Part shown: positions 35,092 to 43,491 of the stretch, piece after piece
How positions within the stretch are numbered: the first letter of the stretch is position 1
Layout: every line of letters starts with the position of its first letter
NCBI GenBank assembly: GCA_023415305.1
Contig: JAEZKZ010000050.1
Span: 101,985-165,984 of the forward strand
Direction of reading: 5' to 3'
Length of the DNA stretch: 64,000 nt
Source of the DNA: Bacillota bacterium
GTDB lineage: Bacteria; Bacillota; Clostridia; Acetivibrionales; DSM-1351
Notes under the pieces: generated by a model
Seen by the model: the letters and a program-made list of their open reading frames with translations, nothing else
Databases searched by the model: none
What the model was told of the DNA's origin: nothing
Made by a program: the position numbers and the translations under genes

Positions 35092-36429
35092 TTATTTATT
35101 CAGAACCTCATTTACCATCATCTCTACAAACAGTTCATTTTCATTTATCCATGGTGAATGCCCTGAATGTTCAAACCATATAAGCTTTTTTGCAGGAGCC
35201 TTTAACAGAGTATAATATTCTTCGGCCAGTGACGTGGGTGCATTGATGTCATGTCTTCCTTCAAAGAAGTATATTGGAACCTCCAATTCAGCAGCCTGCT
35301 TTCTTAAGTCAAGCTCATAAAGCTGCTGATATACGGTATTTAGTGTACTTGTCAGACCTCGGATATAATTAATCTTGTCGTATATTCCATACTCGGTTCC
35401 CGCCATATCCTGTAAAGTATTATGACTTGAATCGGTAATTGCAGGATTTGAGTTCATTACCTTAAACAGATACAACAGGTAATTGGCCATTTTCATTGCC
35501 ACACCTTTTTCGTAATAGGGCGGCGGACCCTGCTTTTCCAGCTTTCTCACTGTACCTGAGTCACCTTTTTCTCTTGCAGTTTTCAAGGCTAGATCATAGC
35601 AATATTTTTCGGTGTCAAGGAAAGATACCATTTGTCCAGTCCCTACAAATGAGTGAAATAATTCAGGCTGCTTCTGAACCATCCAGATTCCTAGGGCACT
35701 TCCCCAGGATTCTCCCACCAAATATATTTTTTCCTGATTAAACCTCTTGCATAGATACGAGGCTAACTGGCAGCCATCAGCAATATATCTGTCAGGTGTC
35801 AGTTCCTTTGAAGGCACTGAATCGAATGATTTGGCGGAACCTGGCTGATCCCAGCCCACAACAACGAAATGTTCTTCCAGTCCCTTTAACCAAGTTCTTG
35901 TAGCTGCTAACTGACTTCCGCCCGGACCACCGGCAAGAAACAGAAGAACAGGTTTATTTTTGTTTCTCCCTCTTATGGAAATCCACTGTTTGCTTCCATT
36001 TAGTTCAACTTTTTCAAGTGAAACTATGCTGTCGGGACTTGCTGTACCATCCTTATTCAAAATAGGAGGAGTATATGCCAGCAATTGGGAAGCGACAACA
36101 GAGATACCTAAAACTACTGTCAACAAAAGCCCGGCCACCGACTGTTTTCCAATTCTGGACAGCCACGGTCTCATACTGGCGTTTGTAAATATCATGATTA
36201 TAAGTGTAATTACAATAGTTACAGTTAATATCAACAGCGTTATAACAGCTGCAGCCAGCACTATTCCAAAGGCAATTAATTCAGCAGTTGCTAGATATGG
36301 GTATTTTATCAGCTGTGGACGTACTAAACCGATGTATACTGCTGCAACGGCAATTGTTAGTAATAACAGAAGTAAAAACTTGCCTGCCTTACTTTTACTA
36401 CTTTGTTTTTGTTTCGTAACAGTTAACAT
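35092..36429 (-). CDS. Membrane alpha/beta hydrolase, proline-iminopeptidase-like
   Basis: A 445-residue protein with three hydrophobic helices in the first 120 residues and an S33-type hydrolase domain after them. LFLAGGPGGSQLAATRTW is the oxyanion-region HGGPG-like motif, GESWGSALGIWM the nucleophile elbow, and EHSGHSPW the catalytic His. Such fusions are usually annotated as prolyl aminopeptidases, but the natural substrate is unknown. Monocistronic between terminators. Confidence 0.85.
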   Translation of the reverse strand: MLTVTKQKQSSKSKAGKFLLLLLLTIAVAAVYIGLVRPQLIKYPYLATAELIAFGIVLAAAVITLLILTVTIVITLIIMIFTNASMRPWLSRIGKQSVAGLLLTVVLGISVVASQLLAYTPPILNKDGTASPDSIVSLEKVELNGSKQWISIRGRNKNKPVLLFLAGGPGGSQLAATRTWLKGLEEHFVVVGWDQPGSAKSFDSVPSKELTPDRYIADGCQLASYLCKRFNQEKIYLVGESWGSALGIWMVQKQPELFHSFVGTGQMVSFLDTEKYCYDLALKTAREKGDSGTVRKLEKQGPPPYYEKGVAMKMANYLLYLFKVMNSNPAITDSSHNTLQDMAGTEYGIYDKINYIRGLTSTLNTVYQQLYELDLRKQAAELEVPIYFFEGRHDINAPTSLAEEYYTLLKAPAKKLIWFEHSGHSPWINENELFVEMMVNEVLNK

Positions 36430-36605
36430 TTACTTAACCCTTTCAACTTTTCTACGTATTGAATTATAAGGTTAAACCTTAAATTAAATTATATAAATCA
36501 ATACGATAAATGGTTGAATTTGTCTGCAACTGTATTGTAGGTTTCCCCATTGTCACATAATATCCGGTATGGGCATTAAAGCATAATATAAGTCGGCCAG
36601 TTTAG

Positions 36606-37205
36606 CTATTTTCCGGAAGTTTTTCTTACAAGCAGCTCGTCAATCAAGCCATACGCTTTCGCTTCATCCGCTGTCATATAATAATCTCTTTCAACGTCCT
36701 TTTCAATTTTCTCCAAAGGTTGGCCTGTCATGTCACTATAAATTTTGTTTATTCTACTTCTGGTCTTAATTAAATGCTCAGCGTGGATTTTAATATCAGA
36801 AGCCTGCCCTTGTATTCCACCGCTTACAAGAGGCTGATGTAACAATATTTCACTGTTCGGGAGTGCAAATCGTTTCCCCTTCGTACCGGCTGCAAGTAAA
36901 AACGAACCCATGCTTGCAGCCCACCCGATACATATAGTCGAAACATCACATTTTATATGCTGCATGGTGTCATATATTGCAAAGCCGGCAGTTATGGCTC
37001 CTCCAGGACTATTTATATAGAAATTTATATCCTTGTCAGGGTCGGAAGCTTCAAGATATAACATTTGTGCTACAATTAAACTTGCAGATTCATCAGTCAC
37101 TGCGTCACTCAATATTATAATTCTTTCATTCAACAGCCTTGAAAATATATCGTAAGAGCGTTCTCCATAATTTGTTTGTTCAACTACAACCGGTACCAAG
37201 CTCAT
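36606..37205 (-). CDS. clpP: ATP-dependent Clp protease proteolytic subunit
   Basis: A 199-residue serine protease subunit that assembles into the ClpP barrel and degrades proteins fed by Clp ATPases. GWAASMGSFLLAAG holds the catalytic Ser, LLHQPLVSGG the His, and ERDYYMTADEAKAYGLID the Asp region. No propeptide is evident. AAAGGAG precedes the ATG. It is not next to clpX or tig as in the usual clpP locus but 40 bp after an AraC-type gene, so this may be a second, specialised ClpP. Confidence 0.95.
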   Translation of the reverse strand: MSLVPVVVEQTNYGERSYDIFSRLLNERIIILSDAVTDESASLIVAQMLYLEASDPDKDINFYINSPGGAITAGFAIYDTMQHIKCDVSTICIGWAASMGSFLLAAGTKGKRFALPNSEILLHQPLVSGGIQGQASDIKIHAEHLIKTRSRINKIYSDMTGQPLEKIEKDVERDYYMTADEAKAYGLIDELLVRKTSGK

Positions 37206-37245
37206 CTGACCATCTCCTTTTTAATAATTTAGTACCCCAATATAA

Positions 37246-37599
37246 TTATGCAGCCATAGAACAAGTGTACTTCTTTTTAAAGGAATTTCTATATTCTCTG
37301 GGGCTGTTCCCATAAGCCTTTTTAAATGCTCTTGAAAATGCTTCCTCCGAGCTGTATTGATATTTATATGCAATATCGGTTATCTTTTCACAGGTCTCAG
37401 AAAGGACTTCTGCAGCTTTTTCAAGCCTCTTCCTCCGTACATATTCCATTACGGTACTACCAGTAATACTCCGAAAAAGTCTGTGAAAATGAAATTCCGA
37501 AAAGTGTACTCTTTTTGCTATACCATTTAAGCTTATTTCTTCACTCAGATTTTCTTCAATATATTGAATTGATTTTCTGATAGCAGTTTTATTATCCAT
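37246..37599 (-). CDS. Short AraC-family regulator (DNA-binding domain only)
   Basis: A 117-residue protein made up of just the two-helix-turn-helix AraC domain: EEISLNGIAKRVHFSEFHFH and VRRKLEKAAEVLSE-like helices, then ITDIAYKYQYSSEEAFSRAF, typical of the SoxS/MarA/Rob size class. GGGGAGG lies seven bases before the ATG at 37599. Without a ligand domain it is likely controlled by its own level. The clpP gene follows 40 bp downstream, so co-transcription is likely. Confidence 0.9.
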   Translation of the reverse strand: MDNKTAIRKSIQYIEENLSEEISLNGIAKRVHFSEFHFHRLFRSITGSTVMEYVRRKRLEKAAEVLSETCEKITDIAYKYQYSSEEAFSRAFKKAYGNSPREYRNSFKKKYTCSMAA

Positions 37600-37821
37600 G
37601 TCATCCTCCCCAGATTTCATCTGTTATTAATGAAATCACATTAATAAATACATTAATATTATATTACGAAAGGAAATAAATTACCTGATTTTCCTTGCGG
37701 GATTGTATAGATAACCTAATTGTAGTATCGATAGGTAAAAAAAAATAATGACAGAAGAATGTCACAGCGAAATTGGACATTTTCAGCATTAACTCTTGCA
37801 GTTCTTTTAAGAATATTGTTC

Positions 37822-38271
37822 TTAAATAAATCCTATATTGAATTCAATTCTTCCAAGATGTGTTTCAAAATCAACAGCTAACGTTTCATAGGCGTTGATG
37901 TTACAGGATTCGAATATAACCACTGGCGGACTTATCTTTAAAGATATACCAAGTGAAACAAGCATTGTAGACGAAGTTCCCGCAATAATGCCTGACAGTT
38001 CTCCAATAGCACTTTTTGCTATTTCATCAATAACTGTAACACTCATACCCATCATCATGATTGAGGCCAAACTTTTTGCAGTATCCTGGGACATGGATAA
38101 TACAATATTGCCTTGTATTCCACCATCCAGCTGTATAAGAGAAGACACCTCTGAATCCACATAAAGATTACCTTTCTTCTTTATGTTGGTCCTTTTAATG
38201 CCAACGACACCGAACTGCTCCAGGGTCTTGCCCAAGGCCTCTATGAACAGATTAACATATCTAGCATCCAT
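37822..38271 (-). CDS. CheX-like chemotaxis protein with altered phosphatase motif
   Basis: A 149-residue CheX/CheC-fold protein; the segment IDEIAKSAIGELSGIIAGT corresponds to the conserved phosphatase helix, and ISPPVVIFES follows as in CheX. CheX and CheC use ExxN to hydrolyse CheY-P; here the helix reads E91-L-S-G94, with Gly where Asn is expected. It may therefore bind a response regulator without dephosphorylating it, or act in another pathway. Downstream of a Spo0E-like small gene by 42 bp. Confidence 0.8.
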   Translation of the reverse strand: MDARYVNLFIEALGKTLEQFGVVGIKRTNIKKKGNLYVDSEVSSLIQLDGGIQGNIVLSMSQDTAKSLASIMMMGMSVTVIDEIAKSAIGELSGIIAGTSSTMLVSLGISLKISPPVVIFESCNINAYETLAVDFETHLGRIEFNIGFI

Positions 38272-38313
38272 AGATTATACCAATCTTCTTTATATTTTTT
38301 TCTGTGTTTATAA

Positions 38314-38502
38314 TTAATCATTTTTACTTACAAAAAAACCCTCATTTCTATGTATATCATCAATCAATTGCTGTATTTTTATTTTCTGGTATGTCAAATA
38401 CTCCAGTTCTTTTGAATCAATTTTTCCTATATTACTATTAATTCTGTTATCGATATTGTTTATAACCTCATTTAAATCATTTATTGTATCTAAGCATAAC
38501 AT
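38314..38502 (-). CDS. Spo0E-like small protein
   Basis: A 62-residue, mostly helical protein (LDTINDLNEVINNIDNRINS, then YLTYQKIKIQQLIDDIH) with the helix-loop-helix size and layout of Spo0E-type aspartyl phosphatases. The canonical SQELD motif is not intact, so the assignment is tentative. GGAGGG lies before the ATG at 38502. If a true family member it would act on a sporulation response regulator. Confidence 0.5.
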   Translation of the reverse strand: MLCLDTINDLNEVINNIDNRINSNIGKIDSKELEYLTYQKIKIQQLIDDIHRNEGFFVSKND

Positions 38503-38642
38503 TTTCTTCCCTCCATCCATATTAATTATATTTAATCTTTCGTCAGCATTTATAAAAAAAATAATGCTTTTAGTCTATTTTCCTATCTAAAATAAGAATC
38601 TAGAACTAAGAGCATTGTTTTTCGGTCACCCCTTCTTGAATC

Positions 38643-38671
38643 TTGAATTTAATAAAGCAGTATGTTATATT
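38643..38671 (+). promoter_or_regulatory. Promoter of the ABC-F leader
   Basis: TTGAAT (38643-38648), 17-bp spacer, TATATT (38666-38671). Initiation is expected near 38678, about 26 bases before the two-codon upstream ORF. Confidence 0.6.
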
Positions 38672-38703
38672 AATTTTACAGACATATGATTGGAGTTGAA
38701 AAG

Positions 38704-38712
38704 ATGAAGTAA
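38704..38712 (+). CDS. Two-codon upstream ORF (Met-Lys-stop) in the ABC-F leader
   Basis: ATG AAG TAA with GGAG (38692-38695) eight bases upstream, a well-placed ribosome site for an ORF of only two codons. Its stop codon overlaps the first pairing segment of the attenuator. Its value would be to park a ribosome there, not to make a peptide. Similar very short ORFs precede antibiotic-induced ABC-F genes in other Firmicutes. Confidence 0.55.
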   Translation: MK

Positions 38713-38902
38713 ATTTTCTTGCTTATTTGAAAGCTGACAAATATTTGTGTGCTCACAGCCACTTGTTTTGTTGTGCTTATTTGCAAGAAAGTTAACTCAT
38801 TCTGTTCACTCAATAGGTAATGGCAATATCTTCATCCTGCTCGTAAGGGTTGGCTTTTACTGTATTTTGAGCTGCAAGAATAGACTTTCTTGCGGCTTTT
38901 TA
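38709..38902 (+). promoter_or_regulatory. Ribosome-mediated attenuator upstream of the ABC-F gene
   Basis: Four segments can pair in exclusive ways. Segment 1 (38709-38722) pairs with segment 2 (38783-38792 and flank) over 14 positions with one mismatch and one wobble. Segment 3 (38870-38880) pairs with segment 4 (38887-38897) to make an 11-bp hairpin followed by five T, an intrinsic terminator. Segment 2 GCAAGAAAGT is also perfectly complementary over 10 bases to ACTTTCTTGC (38884-38893) in segment 4. A ribosome held on the upstream ORF would cover segment 1 and free segment 2 to break the terminator. Confidence 0.7.
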
Positions 38903-38999
38903 ATTGTCGACGATATTTCTATAGTTTCTAGATTTTCCTTGATAATTAATTTAAATGTACAGAGAAGGAAAAGTAATTACAGGACAGGAGGAGGATTCT

Positions 39000-40487
39000 A
39001 TGTCTTTAATAAATGTAACAAACCTAACTTTTGCTTATGACGGAAGTTATGACAACATATTTGAAAATGTAAGCTTTCAAATAGATACCGATTGGAAACT
39101 CGGTTTTACCGGAAGAAACGGTCGCGGAAAAACTACATTTCTCAACCTTTTGCTGGGAAAATACGAGTATAGTGGTAAGATTTCTGCAAAAGTCAACTTT
39201 GAATATTTCCCTTATGAAGTAAAAAACACTGAGAACAATACTATCGATGTTATTGAGGTAATATGCCCCGATTATGTACATTGGGAGGTAATGCGTGAGC
39301 TTTCCCTGCTTGAGGTGTCGGAGGATGTTCTATATCGTCCGTTTAACACTCTTTCGAACGGAGAGCAGGCAAAGGTGCTGCTTGCAGCCTTGTTTTCAAA
39401 AGAAAACTGTTTTCTGTTAATTGACGAGCCCACAAACCATCTGGATATGAATGCAAGACAAATAGTCAGCAATTACCTCCGATCCAAGAGTGGTTTCATA
39501 TTGGTATCCCATGACAGGGCCTTTCTTGACAACTGTGTCGATCATATCCTCTCAATAAACAAGTCAAACATTGAAATCCAAAGAGGTGATTTTTCCTCAT
39601 GGTGGGCAAACAAAGAAATGCAGGATAACTTTGAACTTGCAGAAAACGAAAAGCTGAAAAAGGATATCAACCGATTGACTAATGCAGCAAAAAGGACGTC
39701 CGACTGGTCAGATCGGGCCGAATCCAGAAAAATCGGATTCAATCCGGTAGTGACAGAGAAATCTATAGGCCGCAGAGCTTATCAAGGTGCCAAAGCAAAA
39801 AAAAAGATGAGCCGTTCAAAAGCAATATTGGAACGGCAGCAAGCAGCAATTGAAGAAAAGTCCAAATTTCTGAAAAATATAGAAAATTCTGAAAAGCTAA
39901 AGATTTCACAGCTGGATTTTTACTCAGATCGCCTTGTGGAACTGGATGAAGTGTCAATATTCTACGGGAATAAGTCGGCTTGCCGGAATGTAAGCTTTTT
40001 AATCGAGAAGGGTGACAGAATTGCTTTAAGCGGTAAAAACGGTTCAGGAAAGTCCAGTCTGATAAAACTAATATATGGTGAAAACTTAAATTACACAGGT
40101 ACCTTCAGGAGGGCAAGCCAGCTTAAGATATCCTACGTTTCTCAGGATACCTCCCATCTTAGCGGTACTTTAACAGACTATGCAAAACAAAACGATATTG
40201 ATGAGAGTCTCTTTAAGGCTATTTTAAGAAAACTTGATTTTTCCAGGATTCAGTTTGAAAAGGATATCTCTGATTTCAGCGGTGGGCAAAAGAAAAAGGT
40301 GCTTATAGCCAAAAGCCTTTGTGAAAAAGCTCACCTCCATATTTGGGATGAACCTCTTAATTTCATCGATGTAATCTCTCGTATGCAAATAGAGGAACTT
40401 CTAATGGAATACGCACCAACCATCCTTTTTGTGGAGCATGATATTGAATTCTGCAGAAATATCGCTACCAAGGTAATTGAGCTTTAA
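39000..40487 (+). CDS. ABC-F ribosomal protection protein, Lsa-like
   Basis: A 495-residue soluble twin-ATPase with no membrane domain. The first cassette has GFTGRNGRGKTTFLNLLLGK, LSNGEQAK and LLIDEPTNHLD; the second has SGKNGSGKSSLIKLIYG and FSGGQKKK. The interdomain linker is rich in charged helix. It most resembles Lsa-type ABC-F proteins, which displace lincosamide, streptogramin A and pleuromutilin drugs from the ribosome. GGAGGAGG lies seven bases before the ATG at 39000; an in-frame upstream ATG at 38955 has no such site. Its leader carries a uORF and attenuator, fitting drug-induced expression. Drug range is inferred. Confidence 0.92.
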   Translation: MSLINVTNLTFAYDGSYDNIFENVSFQIDTDWKLGFTGRNGRGKTTFLNLLLGKYEYSGKISAKVNFEYFPYEVKNTENNTIDVIEVICPDYVHWEVMRELSLLEVSEDVLYRPFNTLSNGEQAKVLLAALFSKENCFLLIDEPTNHLDMNARQIVSNYLRSKSGFILVSHDRAFLDNCVDHILSINKSNIEIQRGDFSSWWANKEMQDNFELAENEKLKKDINRLTNAAKRTSDWSDRAESRKIGFNPVVTEKSIGRRAYQGAKAKKKMSRSKAILERQQAAIEEKSKFLKNIENSEKLKISQLDFYSDRLVELDEVSIFYGNKSACRNVSFLIEKGDRIALSGKNGSGKSSLIKLIYGENLNYTGTFRRASQLKISYVSQDTSHLSGTLTDYAKQNDIDESLFKAILRKLDFSRIQFEKDISDFSGGQKKKVLIAKSLCEKAHLHIWDEPLNFIDVISRMQIEELLMEYAPTILFVEHDIEFCRNIATKVIEL

Positions 40488-40493
40488 TATCTC

Positions 40494-40541
40494 AAAAAAA
40501 ATTCACTTCTCTCGGCTTCTGAGTGAGAAGTGAATTTTTTT
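40494..40541. terminator. Intrinsic terminator of the ABC-F gene
   Basis: A-tract, ATTCACTTCTC / GAGAAGTGAAT stem (40501-40511, 40525-40535) and a T-tract. It also faces the convergent panD end. Confidence 0.9.
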
Positions 40542-40577
40542 AAATCTTTTTAATCTAATGAACTGTCTTTCAAATAG

Positions 40578-40970
40578 TTATTGGGTTGAAATCAACCTGC
40601 CATGTTTTTCATAGCATTCGACACTTTCAATCTTGTTGTTTTGGTCTACAAAAACAACTTTCGGTTTATGCTTCTGTGCCTCAGGTATATCAACTGTACA
40701 ATAGGCCATCAATATAATTAAATCTCCGACCTGTACGCATCTGGCTGCGGCACCATTCAGGCAGATCATTCCAGAACCCCGTTTTCCTGCAATACAATAG
40801 GTTTCAAAACGGTTCCCATTATTTATATCCACTACCTGTACCTTCTCGTACTCATAAATCCCGGCTATTTCCAACAATTCCTCATCAACAGTAATACTTC
40901 CTACATATGAAAGTTCGGCCTGTACTACTGTCGCTCGGTGTATCTTACTTTTAAGCATGGTAATTTGCAT
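40578..40970 (-). CDS. panD: Aspartate 1-decarboxylase
   Basis: Pyruvoyl enzyme making beta-alanine from aspartate for pantothenate synthesis, 130 residues. SYVGSITVD contains the Gly-Ser self-cleavage site that creates the pyruvoyl group, ITMLKSKIHRATV is the family N-terminus, and CLNGAAARCVQVGDLIILMAY lies near the active site. AGGAGG precedes the ATG. Last gene of panB-panC-panD. Confidence 0.96.
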   Translation of the reverse strand: MQITMLKSKIHRATVVQAELSYVGSITVDEELLEIAGIYEYEKVQVVDINNGNRFETYCIAGKRGSGMICLNGAAARCVQVGDLIILMAYCTVDIPEAQKHKPKVVFVDQNNKIESVECYEKHGRLISTQ

Positions 40971-41083
40971 ATTGACCTCCTAAGCCGTTAAGCAGCTTTG
41001 ACACTAGTGGCTTTAAGCCGCAATGTGCCAAAATAGTATTCAAATATATGTCCTTCATCGCAATAGAGCGAATAAAGGAGGCT

Positions 41084-41932
41084 TTACTCCCTGGGATAAA
41101 TAAAATTGTCAATAAGGCGGGTCTTACCAATATATACTGCCAGAGCCACAAGAACAGGCTTCTCAACAAAATCCACCTTTTCCAACGTATCTGCATCCAC
41201 AACCTCAACATAGTCTATTTTTGCCAAAGGTTCTGTCTGTACCTTTTCAACGATAACCCTGAGGATGTTTTGAGAGTTTCTCTCCCCATTTTCCAGCAAC
41301 TGCCGGCCGGTGGAAAGTGACCTGTTAAGAATAAGGGCAGCAGAGCGCTCTATCGGGCTTAAATAAGTATTTCGTGAGCTTTTGGCCAGTCCGTCGCCCT
41401 CTCGAATGATGGGACAGCCGACTACTTCAATATCCATATTAAGATCACGGACCATGCGCTTCACCACCGCCAGCTGTTGTGCGTCTTTTTGTCCAAAATA
41501 TGCCCGGTCGGCACTTACTATATTAAATAGTTTGTTAACTACTGTACACACCCCGCGAAAATGGTTCGGCCGACTTTTCCCGCAAAGTCCCCGAGTTAGG
41601 GAGTCCATATCAACATATGTACAAAAGTCAGACATATATATATCAGATACATCAGGATGAAAAACAAGGTGTGCACCGCTTTCCCGGCAAATAACCTCAT
41701 CGTGGGGCAAATCCCGGGGGTAACTGTTAAAATCCTCTGTTGGACCAAACTGCGTAGGGTTAACAAATATGCTTACAACAACACGATCATTTTTACGAGC
41801 GGCATTCATAATCAAGCTTTGATGACCCTCGTGAAGATAGCCCATTGTGGGCACAAACCCTATACTAAGCCCTTCCTTTTTCCAGGCTTTGATTACCGAA
41901 CGAACCTCATCAACCTTATTTAAAATTATCAT
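41084..41932 (-). CDS. panC: Pantothenate synthetase
   Basis: ATP-dependent ligase joining pantoate and beta-alanine, 282 residues. GFVPTMGYLHEGHQSLI carries the HxGH nucleotide-binding motif, FVNPTQFGPTEDFNSYPR and FGQKDAQQLAVVKRMVRDL are signature stretches, and KSSRNTYLSP contains the KMSKS-like loop. AAAGGAG precedes the ATG. It follows panB by 31 bp and precedes panD by 113 bp. Confidence 0.97.
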   Translation of the reverse strand: MIILNKVDEVRSVIKAWKKEGLSIGFVPTMGYLHEGHQSLIMNAARKNDRVVVSIFVNPTQFGPTEDFNSYPRDLPHDEVICRESGAHLVFHPDVSDIYMSDFCTYVDMDSLTRGLCGKSRPNHFRGVCTVVNKLFNIVSADRAYFGQKDAQQLAVVKRMVRDLNMDIEVVGCPIIREGDGLAKSSRNTYLSPIERSAALILNRSLSTGRQLLENGERNSQNILRVIVEKVQTEPLAKIDYVEVVDADTLEKVDFVEKPVLVALAVYIGKTRLIDNFIYPRE

Positions 41933-41963
41933 ATAAATAATCTCCTTTACTGAGCGTTTATGC

Positions 41964-42791
41964 TCAATATAGTTTTTCTATTACAGCTTCTGCCATGCTG
42001 AAGCCATGCTCAGGTGCCGGAAAATCTCCTTTTTCCACCTCGGCTTTATATTTTGAAAAAGCAGCATTCATCTGCGCTCCTATATCTGAAAAACATTTGA
42101 CAAACCTTGGCGTAAAATCCGGGAACATCCCCAGCATGTCCTGATAAACCAGCACCTGTCCATCACAGTTATTTCCGGCACCAATTCCTATAGTGGGGAT
42201 GGAGATACTCTGAGTTATAACTTCTGCCAGCCGGGATGGAATACATTCGAGTACAATAGCAAAAGCCCCTGCCTCCTCCAGCTCTTTGGCTGATTCTATA
42301 AGTTTTCTTGCGTTTTCCAGATCATTTCCCTGGACCTTGTAACCACCTAAAGCATTTATGGCCTGAGGTGTTAATCCTATATGTGCCATTACAGGAATTC
42401 CTGCCTCCACAATAGCCCGGACCTTCGGACAGATCACACTACTGCCTTCCAGCTTTACCGCACAGGCATGGCCCTCTTTAACAAGGCGGCCTGCATTACT
42501 TACCGCATCATAAACAGATGTTTGATATGACATAAAGGGCATGTCGCTGACAATCAATGCATTTTTTACACCTCTTGAAACAGCCCTTGTATGATAAATC
42601 ATGTCCTCTATTGTTACCTGAAGAGTGTCCTTGTGACCCAGTACCACCATTCCCAGCGAGTCACCAACTAAAATGCCGTTTATTCCGGCTTCATCCATAA
42701 GTCTTGCTGTGGAATAGTCATATGCAGTAAGCATGGCCAATTTTCTTTTCTCTCGTTTTGCTTCTTTAAAAGTCAGAATTGTGTTTTTCAT
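41964..42791 (-). CDS. panB: 3-methyl-2-oxobutanoate hydroxymethyltransferase
   Basis: First committed enzyme of pantothenate synthesis; moves a hydroxymethyl group from methylene-THF to ketoisovalerate to give ketopantoate. 275 residues with MLTAYDYSTARLMDEAGI, GDSLGMVVLGH, KLEGS and GIPVMAHIGLTPQ, all PanB signatures. GGTAGGTG precedes the ATG. First gene of the pan operon, behind a long region with a promoter and small ORF. Confidence 0.97.
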   Translation of the reverse strand: MKNTILTFKEAKREKRKLAMLTAYDYSTARLMDEAGINGILVGDSLGMVVLGHKDTLQVTIEDMIYHTRAVSRGVKNALIVSDMPFMSYQTSVYDAVSNAGRLVKEGHACAVKLEGSSVICPKVRAIVEAGIPVMAHIGLTPQAINALGGYKVQGNDLENARKLIESAKELEEAGAFAIVLECIPSRLAEVITQSISIPTIGIGAGNNCDGQVLVYQDMLGMFPDFTPRFVKCFSDIGAQMNAAFSKYKAEVEKGDFPAPEHGFSMAEAVIEKLY

Positions 42792-42934
42792 TTGTTTTCA
42801 CCTACCATCCTTTCCATGGCAGCAAAAGCTGCACTCCTGTTTTAACCTTCTGCGTTTAATCGCTACATAGCTGACGACCATACAGCTTATCGTATGTATG
42901 ATTTTTCATGCAGCAATTCAACTTGTATTGATTC

Positions 42935-43141
42935 CTAAAAAGGTATGGGTAGAATAACAAAAGAACTACAATGACAGATTTTCTTATTTCTGATAGACAA
43001 CTTCACAATATAATTCAATATCTTCTTGAGAGTCCCGTCGGGAACAATGAGAAAAAGAGTATCACTTACCTCTACTTTACCATCAATGTCATTAGAGATC
43101 ATTGTGTTTGTAAATTTAGATGTTTGTAACACAAAGTTCAT
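42935..43141 (-). CDS. Small ORF of unknown function in the panB leader region
   Basis: A 68-residue frame with no recognised domain; the middle part (VSDTLFLIVPDGTLKKILNY) looks protein-like. Its ATG has no ribosome site of its own. A strong GGGAGGTG 16 bases upstream instead serves an ATG at 43157 in another frame, which encodes a 13-residue peptide (MRNYINELCVTNI). The 68-residue frame may be translationally coupled or not translated. It occupies part of the 700-bp gap before panB. Confidence 0.35.
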   Translation of the reverse strand: MNFVLQTSKFTNTMISNDIDGKVEVSDTLFLIVPDGTLKKILNYIVKLSIRNKKICHCSSFVILPIPF

Positions 43142-43335
43142 TAATATAATTTCTCATGAATACCACCTCCCGCAATTAAGGGGTGATACTCCTTAGGTCT
43201 CATTCCGCAAGGATATGAGCTGTCATATAAAAATAAAGTTCTATTCCGCTGATGTAGTTTCTAAACAATTACATACCAACCAAAAAGGATATTCAGTTGC
43301 CAGTACTGATTTTGTGAATACTACCCATTTAAGTT

Positions 43336-43365
43336 AATATAACACTTTCTGGTTATTACTGTAAA
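43336..43365 (-). promoter_or_regulatory. Promoter for the small-ORF/panBCD leader
   Basis: TTTACA (43360-43365), 18-bp spacer, TATATT (43336-43341) on the minus strand. The RNA would start about 540 bases before panB. Confidence 0.5.
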
Positions 43366-43417
43366 GTATTCTTTATTTTAATATGTGTTCTTTATTTTAA
43401 TAAATAAGGTAGTAAAT

Positions 43418-43449
43418 AAGGTTACTATGTAAAATTACATAATAACCTT
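43418..43449. terminator. Hairpin downstream of the FMN-dependent dehydrogenase gene
   Basis: AAGGTTA / TAACCTT and TATGTAA / TTACATA arms with single mismatches between them and a two-base loop, 43 bp after the stop; T-rich on the minus side. Confidence 0.55.
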
Positions 43450-43491
43450 GTTAAGTAGAAATTCTATATGCTTGTACCCAAAACAATATTA

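Noticed and set aside
38704..38712. The two-codon ORF considered as a chance ATG
   Set aside because: Kept as a feature because of the GGAG at ideal distance and the exact overlap of its stop codon with pairing segment 1.
38747..39040. A 97-codon plus-strand frame in the ABC-F leader
   Set aside because: It crosses the attenuator terminator and the ABC-F start and has no ribosome site.
40951..41211. An 86-codon minus-strand frame between panC and panD
   Set aside because: It overlaps the 3' part of panC in another frame, with no start signal.
43157..43240. A frame reading MRPKEYHPLIAGGGIHEKLY upstream of the small ORF at 42935-43141, considered as a peptide precursor
   Set aside because: No ribosome site, and the stronger site nearby serves a different frame; no modifying enzyme genes are nearby.
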